NCBI GenBank assembly: GCA_030623425.1
Contig: JAUXMA010000127.1
Coordinates: forward strand, 1-5,737
Source: Rhodospirillaceae bacterium
GTDB taxonomy: Bacteria; Pseudomonadota; Alphaproteobacteria; Rhodospirillales; 2-02-FULL-58-16
Length of the DNA: 5,737 nucleotides
Reading direction: 5' to 3'
The notes beneath the pieces were generated by a model. The model was not told the DNA's origin, ran no database searches, and saw only the letters and a list, made by a program, of their open reading frames with translations. This document shows positions 1 to 5,737 of this stretch, in pieces. The position numbers and the translations under genes were made by a program. Within the stretch, counting starts at the first letter, position 1; each line of letters begins with the position of its first letter.

Positions 1-18
1 AGCCGCCGCCCGCCATCC

Positions 19-360
19 TTAACAGGTGAGATGCAAGGCCGCCACCACCTTCCCCGCCGCCGCCAGTTTGTTGAACAGGGTGACCGCCTCGTCGGTGGTG
101 ACGGCGTGCAAGTCCACCCCCTTGGCGAGGATGGCCTCTCGGGTCGCTTCCGGCACCGCCATATAGCCGTAACATCCCGTGCCCACGACCAGGGTTTCCG
201 GCCGTTCCCGCCAAACGGCGTCGAGGTCGTCGATGGCCAAGCGGTGGCCTTTCTTCCGCCACCAGGAATCCTCCACCCGGCCGGGATAAACGATGACGTC
301 GGAGGTGTAGGCGACGCCGTCGATGACGATCTTGCCGAAGGCGTATGAAGATATCCTCAT
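19..360 (-). CDS. Mth938-like (DUF498/NDUFAF3-related) domain protein
   Basis: This is a complete 113-residue protein made of a single Mth938-type domain. Recognisable family features are FGKIVIDG (8-15), DVIVYPGRV (21-29), WWRKKGH (33-39), the glycine-rich GTGCYGYM (60-67), a TDEAVTLFN helix (89-97) and a C-terminal HLTC (110-113), where the protein ends, as is usual for the family. The WWRxxGH segment looks closer to the archaeal MTH938 type than to the NDUFAF3-like form. No enzymatic activity is established for bacterial members. The mitochondrial relative NDUFAF3 is a complex I assembly factor, but I would not transfer that role. The ATG follows a strong GGAGG at 366-370 with 5 nt spacing, which supports this start. 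It lies downstream of guaA in the same direction, 225 bp away, so it may be transcribed separately. The family call is secure; the function is unknown. Confidence 0.88.
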   Translation of the reverse strand: MRISSYAFGKIVIDGVAYTSDVIVYPGRVEDSWWRKKGHRLAIDDLDAVWRERPETLVVGTGCYGYMAVPEATREAILAKGVDLHAVTTDEAVTLFNKLAAAGKVVAALHLTC

Positions 361-379
361 CGGCCCCTCCCGTTACCAC

Positions 380-397
380 CCGGCCGGACGCGGCCGG
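380..397 (-). other. GC-only hairpin before the Mth938-like gene
   Basis: A perfect 7-bp inverted repeat, CCGGCCG/CGGCCGG, encloses a 4-nt loop. On the minus strand it ends about 9 nt before the Shine-Dalgarno of the gene starting at 360. A CATAAT sequence at 405-410 (minus) could be a -10 box that would place this hairpin at the transcript's 5' end, but I see no good -35 partner. There is no U-run after it in either direction, so an intrinsic terminator is unlikely. It could stabilise the leader or affect translation; no role is shown. Confidence 0.35.
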
Positions 398-461
398 CCT
401 TTGGATTATGCGCCGTTTGTCGGGAACCGCCAGCCTAAACGCGAGGAAAATGGAAAATGTG

Positions 462-497
462 GAAATCAGGGACCCTCGTGTTTCCGCCCCTGATTTC
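462..497 (-). terminator. Candidate guaA transcript-end hairpin
   Basis: GAAATCAGGG at 462-471 and CCCTGATTTC at 488-497 form a perfect 10-bp inverted repeat with a 16-nt loop. It lies about 90-125 nt past the guaA stop. On the minus strand it is followed by a broken T-rich stretch with two TTTT runs, near 447-458. That fits a factor-independent or 3'-end-stabilising hairpin for guaA, although the stem is only moderately GC-rich and the T tract is interrupted. The same dyad could instead be a protein-binding site. Confidence 0.42.
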
Positions 498-585
498 GTC
501 ATCCGCCGCGGGGAGTTCGAAACCTCGCGAGAACCAAGGAAGGGGTTGTTTCTCGGTAACTTGTCGGATGATTGGCGAAGCGGAC

Positions 586-2136
586 CTATTCCCACTCGAT
601 GGTTGCCGGCGGTTTCGAGGTGACGTCGTAGACCACCCGGTTGATGCCCTTGACCTCGCCGATGATGCGGCCCGCCACCCGGGCCAGGAAATCATCGTCG
701 AAATGGTAACAATCGGCGGTCATGCCGTCGGTGGAGGTGACGGCGCGCAGCGCGCAGACGTGGTCATAGGTGCGGGCGTCGCCCATGACGCCGACGGTCC
801 GCACCGGCAGCAACAAGGCGAAAGCCTGCCAGATGGCGTCATAAAGGCCGGCCGATCGGATCTCTTCCAGGTAGATGGCGTCGGCCTTGCGCAGGACGTC
901 GAGTTTTTCCGCCGTGATGGCGCCGGGGACGCGGATCGCCAGCCCCGGCCCGGGGAAGGGGTGGCGGCCGACGAACGTTTCCGGCAGTCCCAGTTGCCGG
1001 CCCAGTTCCCGGACCTCGTCCTTGAACAGTTCGCGCAGGGGTTCGACCAGCTGCAAGTTCATCCGCTCCGGCAGGCCGCCGACGTTGTGATGGGACTTGA
1101 TGGTGGCGGAAGGGCCGCCGGCGAAGGAAACCGATTCGATGACGTCGGGATAGAGCGTCCCTTGCGCCAAAAAATCGGCGCCGCCGGCCTTTTCGGCTTC
1201 CTCTTCGAAGACATCGATGAAGGTGGCGCCGATGATCTTGCGTTTCTTCTCCGGCTCGCCGACGCCTTCGAGATGGCGCAAAAACAAAGCCGCGGCGTCG
1301 CGATGCACCAGCGGGATGCTGTAGTGGCCGCGGAACAGCTCCACCACCTGTTCCGCCTCGCCCAGGCGCAAAAGCCCGGTATCGACGAAAACGCAGATCA
1401 GCCGATCGCCGATGGCCTCGAACAGCAACATCGCGGCGACCGAAGAATCGACGCCGCCGGAGAGGCCGCAAATGACTCGGCCATCGCCCACCTGTTCGCG
1501 GATCTTGGCGATTTCGACATCCTTGAACCTGGCCATCGTCCAATCGCCCTTGCATCCCGCCACCCGGTGGGTGAAATTCCTGAGCAGGTTGCCGCCATGC
1601 GGGGTGTGCACCACTTCCGGGTGGAACTGGAGACCGTAAAAATGTTTCTCGTCGTTGGCGATGGCGGCGTAAGGGGCGCCTTCGGAGGCCGCCACGGAGC
1701 GAAAACCGGCCGGCGGTTCGCTGACCCGGTCGCCGTGGCTCATCCACACCGGCTGGCGGCCGCCTTTGTCCCAGACGCCGTGGAACAGCTCGCAGTCGTC
1801 CGTCACCTCGACGTGGGCGCGGCCGAATTCGCGCCGTTCCGAACTTTCCACCTTGCCGCCCAGTTGCTCGACCATGGCCTGCTGCCCGTAACAGATGCCG
1901 AGCACGGGAATACCCAATGCGAAGAGTGCGTCCGGCGCCCTCGGCGTGCCGCTGTCGGTCACCGACGCCGGCCCGCCCGAAAGGATCACCGCCTTGGGGG
2001 CGAAATTCCGGATCGACCGTTCGCTGACCTTGTTGATGGGATGGATTTCCGAATAGACGCCGCTTTCGCGCACCCGTCTGGCGATCAGCTGGGTCACTTG
2101 CGATCCGAAATCGATGATGAGGATGCGTTCGCTCAT
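586..2136 (-). CDS. guaA: GMP synthase (glutamine-hydrolysing)
   Basis: This 516-residue cytosolic enzyme converts XMP, ATP and glutamine to GMP, the last step of GMP synthesis. It has the normal full length. The N-terminal class I glutamine amidotransferase domain (about 1-190) starts with ILIIDFGSQ and carries the triad Cys82 in GICYGQQ, His172 and Glu174 in FHPE. The ATP-pyrophosphatase domain has the PP-loop SGGVDSS at 226-232. The C-terminal dimerisation and XMP-binding part includes HHNVGGLPE (349-357), [12 protein letters not shown] (391-402) and the terminal [11 protein letters not shown]. No key residue is missing. The start fits family alignments, because ILIIDFGSQ normally lies a few residues after the initiator Met. 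The leader, however, has no recognisable Shine-Dalgarno sequence just before the ATG. The gene diverges from the small secreted-protein gene. In many alphaproteobacteria guaA sits next to an RsmB-family methyltransferase gene; here thiC separates them. Confidence 0.98.
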   Translation of the reverse strand: MSERILIIDFGSQVTQLIARRVRESGVYSEIHPINKVSERSIRNFAPKAVILSGGPASVTDSGTPRAPDALFALGIPVLGICYGQQAMVEQLGGKVESSERREFGRAHVEVTDDCELFHGVWDKGGRQPVWMSHGDRVSEPPAGFRSVAASEGAPYAAIANDEKHFYGLQFHPEVVHTPHGGNLLRNFTHRVAGCKGDWTMARFKDVEIAKIREQVGDGRVICGLSGGVDSSVAAMLLFEAIGDRLICVFVDTGLLRLGEAEQVVELFRGHYSIPLVHRDAAALFLRHLEGVGEPEKKRKIIGATFIDVFEEEAEKAGGADFLAQGTLYPDVIESVSFAGGPSATIKSHHNVGGLPERMNLQLVEPLRELFKDEVRELGRQLGLPETFVGRHPFPGPGLAIRVPGAITAEKLDVLRKADAIYLEEIRSAGLYDAIWQAFALLLPVRTVGVMGDARTYDHVCALRAVTSTDGMTADCYHFDDDFLARVAGRIIGEVKGINRVVYDVTSKPPATIEWE

Positions 2137-2161
2137 GGGCGGGCCGAAGGGATCGGGCCGG

Positions 2162-2171
2162 GTTGATCAAC
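2162..2171. promoter_or_regulatory. 10-bp palindrome in the guaA leader
   Basis: GTTGATCAAC is a perfect palindrome, 26-35 bp upstream of the guaA ATG and inside the divergent gap. Its position between a possible guaA promoter and the start codon would suit an operator. No regulator is identified, and a 10-bp palindrome can occur by chance. Confidence 0.2.
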
Positions 2172-2181
2172 GGCTGCCGGA

Positions 2182-2195
2182 CCATAGCCCATAGC
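2182..2195. repeat. Tandem 7-bp repeat upstream of guaA
   Basis: CCATAGC occurs twice back to back at 2182-2188 and 2189-2195. On the minus strand each copy reads GCTATGG, giving two overlapping -10-like hexamers (TATGGG and TATGGT) about 45-55 bp before the guaA ATG. I find no convincing -35 at the right distance, so this is only a possible guaA promoter region. Confidence 0.3.
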
Positions 2196-2227
2196 CGCGT
2201 CCCCCGCCAGTCCCGCGACGGCGGCGC

Positions 2228-2258
2228 TTGAAGAAACGCGGCGGGAGTTGTGTATGCT
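2228..2258 (+). promoter_or_regulatory. Possible promoter of the small secreted-protein gene
   Basis: TTGAAG (2228-2233) and TATGCT (2253-2258) resemble -35 and -10 boxes but are 19 nt apart, longer than ideal. Transcription would start near 2265, giving a leader of about 25 nt that includes the GGAG ribosome binding site at 2277-2280. Confidence 0.3.
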
Positions 2259-2289
2259 GTCGGCTAAATTTCCGATGGAGATCCGAACC

Positions 2290-2532
2290 ATGAAACGAAT
2301 TTTGCTGAGTTCCGCCTTGACACTGCTAACGATCGGCGCCGTGCCGGCCTTGGCCGAGCAGCAAGCGGCGAGCGGCAAGCCGCTGCAGGTCTATTGTAAC
2401 AGCGTTCCCGATTTGAGCCTGCGGCGCAACGATGCCGTCGACAATTGGATCAAGATCTGCACCGTTTGGCTGAACGCGGGCTGCGGAAAAAGTATCCCCG
2501 CGGCGCCGCCCAAGACCGGCAAAAGCGGCTAG
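2290..2532 (+). CDS. Small secreted protein with three cysteines, unknown function
   Basis: I do not recognise this 80-residue protein. It begins with a clear Sec signal peptide: Lys2-Arg3, a hydrophobic core over about residues 4-19, and an Ala-Leu-Ala cleavage site before Glu23. The predicted mature part is about 58 residues, exported to the periplasm or beyond. It has cysteines at 36, 57 and 65, an aromatic patch (Trp53, Trp60) and a Pro/Lys-rich tail. It lacks a lipobox, so it is not a lipoprotein. The reading frame continues upstream to an ATG at 2248, but I chose 2290 because GGAG at 2277-2280 lies 9 nt before it and the signal peptide starts exactly there. It is the only plus-strand gene in the window, diverging from guaA and converging on thiC, so it must have its own promoter. 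Coding is well supported by the start signals and signal peptide; function is open. Confidence 0.75.
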   Translation: MKRILLSSALTLLTIGAVPALAEQQAASGKPLQVYCNSVPDLSLRRNDAVDNWIKICTVWLNAGCGKSIPAAPPKTGKSG

Positions 2533-2534
2533 CA

Positions 2535-2601
2535 CAATAGCATTTCCCGTTTGCACGGAAGCGGCGTCGGCCGAAGGACGCCGAAAGCGGCTCGGCTATT
2601 G
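2535..2601. terminator. Nested inverted repeats in the convergent gap
   Basis: The small secreted-protein gene and thiC end facing each other here. CAATAGC (2535-2541) and GCTATTG (2595-2601) form a perfect 7-bp outer pair. Inside it, CGGCGTC (2562-2568) and GACGCCG (2577-2583) form a 7-bp GC-rich hairpin with an 8-nt loop. The symmetry and position suit a terminator or 3'-end element for both transcripts, but neither side has a strong U-run. AAAGCGGCT also repeats directly at 2522-2530 and 2584-2592. Confidence 0.4.
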
Positions 2602-4470
<1,869 letters not shown>

Positions 4471-4526
4471 TCAGGAGGTCCGCGAAGAAACGTCGATGGC
4501 GGAAATGACAATTGATGACGTTCCGA

Positions 4527-4637
4527 TTCCTACGCCGGCATGACCCGGATCAGGTTCGAAGGGTCTTCTGCCGTTGCGCCGGCAAGAAGCCAGGCGACGG
4601 ACGGTCTCTCAGCCCCCTCATGGGGCGCCCCTTGGAA
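4527..4637 (-). promoter_or_regulatory. TPP riboswitch (THI element) of thiC
   Basis: The leader contains the conserved thi-box signatures in the right order: CTGAGA (4612-4607), ACCC (4564-4561), ACCTGATC (4555-4548) and ATGCCGGCGTAGG (4541-4529). Closing helices fit: TTCC (4637-4634) with GGAA (4530-4527) as P1, AAGGG with CCCTT as P2, and a CCCC/GGGG hairpin as P3. The 42 nt between CTGAGA and ACCC include an extra hairpin (4589-4565) formed by CTTC plus TGCCG pairing with CGGCA plus GAAG around a GCGCAA loop; this is the facultative arm known from some THI elements. The aptamer ends 107 nt before the thiC ATG. There is no U-run after a hairpin in that interval. Together with a CTCCT that can pair with the thiC AGGAG, this suggests TPP blocks translation initiation. 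The aptamer call is firm; the mechanism is inferred. Confidence 0.95.
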
Positions 4638-4645
4638 CTGTATTG

Positions 4646-4674
4646 AATCTTGTCTTGGCGACGGCCGCTGTCAA
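4646..4674 (-). promoter_or_regulatory. Probable thiC promoter
   Basis: A perfect TTGACA -35 (4674-4669) lies 17 nt from a weak -10, AAGATT (4651-4646). Transcription would start near 4639, two bases before the P1 helix of the riboswitch at 4637, so the transcript would begin almost exactly with the aptamer. That agreement supports the call despite the poor -10. It lies in the 61-bp gap after the methyltransferase gene, making thiC an independent unit. Confidence 0.55.
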
Positions 4675-4677
4675 GGG

Positions 4678-4700
4678 AAAAGCGGCGGGGAGAGTCCGCT
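4678..4700 (-). terminator. Weak terminator-like hairpin after the methyltransferase gene
   Basis: On the minus strand AGCGG (4700-4696) can pair with CCGCT (4685-4681) around a 10-nt loop, followed by a TTTT run. The 5' arm overlaps the stop codon of the methyltransferase gene. Five base pairs is short, so this may be weak or fortuitous. It sits immediately before the thiC -35 box. Confidence 0.25.
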
Positions 4701-5737
4701 ATTCGTGCCGCCTTTGCAAAACCGCGACGAAAAATCCGTCGGTGCCGGTGGCGGCCGGACTCAGACGCAAATACGGTCCGGCGGCGGGACAGCAACCGGG
4801 CAACGTTTCCGCCCAAACGTCGGCCACGGAGAGGGCGGCGAAACCGGGGTGGGTTTCAAGGAACCAGGTCATTTGCTCCTCGTTCTCCTCTTCGAGCAGC
4901 GAACAGGTGGCATAGACGAGCCTGCCGCCGACCTTGGTCAGCCGGTGGGCGGCGGCGAGGATGCGCCGCTGTTGTTCGGCGAAGCGAGTCACGTCATCGC
5001 GGCTCAGCCGCCATTTGGCCTCCGGGTCGCGGCGCCAGGCGCCGGAGCCGGAACAGGGCACGTCGAGGAGCAGCCGCTCGGCGATGGCCTCGTTTTCCGC
5101 CGGCCAGGCGTCGGCGTCGGCGAGCAACCTTGTCTCGACGATGGCGGCTCCGGAGCGGCGCAGCCTGGGGATCATTTTGCGCAGCCGGTTTTCCGAGACG
5201 TCGGCGGCGATGACCCGCCCCTGGTTGGCCATGGCGGCGGCGAGGGCGAGCGCCTTGCCGCCGCCGCCGGCGCAGAAATCCACCACCGTCATGCCGGCGG
5301 CGGCGGCGGTCAAAAGGGCGATCAGTTGCGAACCTTCGTCCTGGACCTCGACCAGGCCGTCGCGGTAGGCGGCGGCGGCGGCGAGGTTGGCGCGTCCGCC
5401 CAGCCGCAAGCCGACGGGCGAGAAGGGAGTGGGTTCGGTTTCAATGCCGTCCCTGGCCAGGGCGTCGCCGGCGTCGTCACGACCGCCTTTCAGGCTGTTG
5501 GCGCGAAGATCGACCGGCGCCGGGCGATTGGGCGCCGACATTTCGGCGGCCAGGGAATCACCGAAAAGGCGGCGCAAGGACCCCACCAGCCACGACGGAT
5601 ATTCGAGGGCGACGGCGGCGGGCATGTCGGCATGGCCAAAGGCTCGACCGGCCAGGGACCGGGCCAGGCTTTCCTCGTCAGCGGTCAGCGGCGGCGGCGC
5701 GTACAGGCCGCCGCTGAACAAGGCCCGCACCCCGTCC
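4699..5737 (-). CDS. RsmB/NOP-family (Fmu/Sun) RNA m5C methyltransferase, 5' end missing
   Basis: The last 345 or so codons are present, and the frame stays open to the right edge, so the start is outside the window. A GTG at 5730 is in frame but is probably internal, since relatives have roughly 90 more N-terminal residues. The protein transfers a methyl group from SAM to cytosine C5 in RNA, probably rRNA. Counting from that GTG, visible features are DLRANSLK (74-81), VQDEGSQ (129-135), SAM motif I DFCAGGGGK (151-159), DVPCSGSG with Cys226 (223-230), YATCS with the second catalytic Cys276 (273-277) followed by an EEEN stretch, and DGFF near the end (331-334). Both cysteines needed for the two-cysteine m5C mechanism are present. 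GCC repeats encode polyalanine runs at 117-121 and 142-145. A full N-terminal NusB-like domain is unlikely to fit, so strict orthology with E. coli RsmB is uncertain. The substrate is inferred. Confidence 0.9.
   Translation of the reverse strand, partial: DGVRALFSGGLYAPPPLTADEESLARSLAGRAFGHADMPAAVALEYPSWLVGSLRRLFGDSLAAEMSAPNRPAPVDLRANSLKGGRDDAGDALARDGIETEPTPFSPVGLRLGGRANLAAAAAYRDGLVEVQDEGSQLIALLTAAAAGMTVVDFCAGGGGKALALAAAMANQGRVIAADVSENRLRKMIPRLRRSGAAIVETRLLADADAWPAENEAIAERLLLDVPCSGSGAWRRDPEAKWRLSRDDVTRFAEQQRRILAAAHRLTKVGGRLVYATCSLLEEENEEQMTWFLETHPGFAALSVADVWAETLPGCCPAAGPYLRLSPAATGTDGFFVAVLQRRHE

Noticed and set aside
361..585. Possible small RNA or extra gene in the gap after guaA
   Set aside because: I see only the two hairpins and no frame with a start signal that is not a shadow. 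Nothing resembles a tRNA or known RNA.
457..2166. Plus-strand open frame of 569 codons across guaA
   Set aside because: It lies opposite guaA, whose catalytic motifs are all intact. The translation is low-complexity with no recognisable domain, as expected from the antisense of a GC-rich gene.
839..2185. Second minus-strand frame of 448 codons within guaA
   Set aside because: It is an Arg/Pro/Gly-rich out-of-frame shadow of guaA.
2248..2289. Upstream ATG for the small secreted protein
   Set aside because: It would put 14 residues in front of a well-formed signal peptide and start inside the possible promoter, while 2290 has a well-spaced GGAG.
4650..5368. Plus-strand frames opposite the methyltransferase gene
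   Set aside because: They are Arg-rich or Ser-rich shadows without start signals or domains, opposite a gene with intact SAM and cysteine motifs.
5290..5385. GCC/GGC trinucleotide runs
   Set aside because: They encode in-frame polyalanine stretches in the methyltransferase and are explained by coding in a GC-rich genome.

Overview
The window is GC-rich chromosomal DNA from a proteobacterium, most likely an alphaproteobacterium, perhaps of the Rhodospirillales type. This rests on protein similarity as I recognise it, on Ala/Arg/Gly-rich codon use, and on an RsmB-family methyltransferase gene near guaA, an arrangement I know from alphaproteobacteria. It is mainly a housekeeping region. I see no transposase, integrase, phage gene, CRISPR array, tRNA or rRNA.

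Layout from left to right: (1) a short Mth938/DUF498-family gene (19-360, minus); (2) a 225-bp gap with a 10-bp perfect inverted repeat that may end the guaA transcript, and a GC hairpin just before the next ribosome binding site; (3) guaA, GMP synthase (586-2136, minus); (4) a divergent gap holding a 10-bp palindrome and a tandem 7-bp repeat; (5) a small secreted protein of unknown function, the only plus-strand gene (2290-2532); (6) a 69-bp convergent gap with nested inverted repeats; (7) thiC, the HMP-P synthase of thiamine synthesis (2602-4419, minus); (8) a clear TPP riboswitch (about 4527-4637, minus) with a plausible promoter just upstream; (9) the 3' part of an RsmB/NOP-family RNA m5C methyltransferase gene (4699 to the right edge, minus), whose 5' end lies outside the window.

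ThiC makes the pyrimidine half of thiamine, and its leader senses the end product TPP, so this unit controls itself. There is no U-run between aptamer and start codon, and a short anti-Shine-Dalgarno candidate is present. Both point to control of translation rather than transcription termination. GuaA makes GMP from XMP and glutamine. The methyltransferase and the Mth938-like protein have no evident link to thiamine.

The most useful points for follow-up are the riboswitch with its 42-nt facultative arm, the position of thiC plus the small secreted-protein gene between the methyltransferase gene and guaA, and the unassigned 80-residue protein. I do not see a convincing new biological system here.
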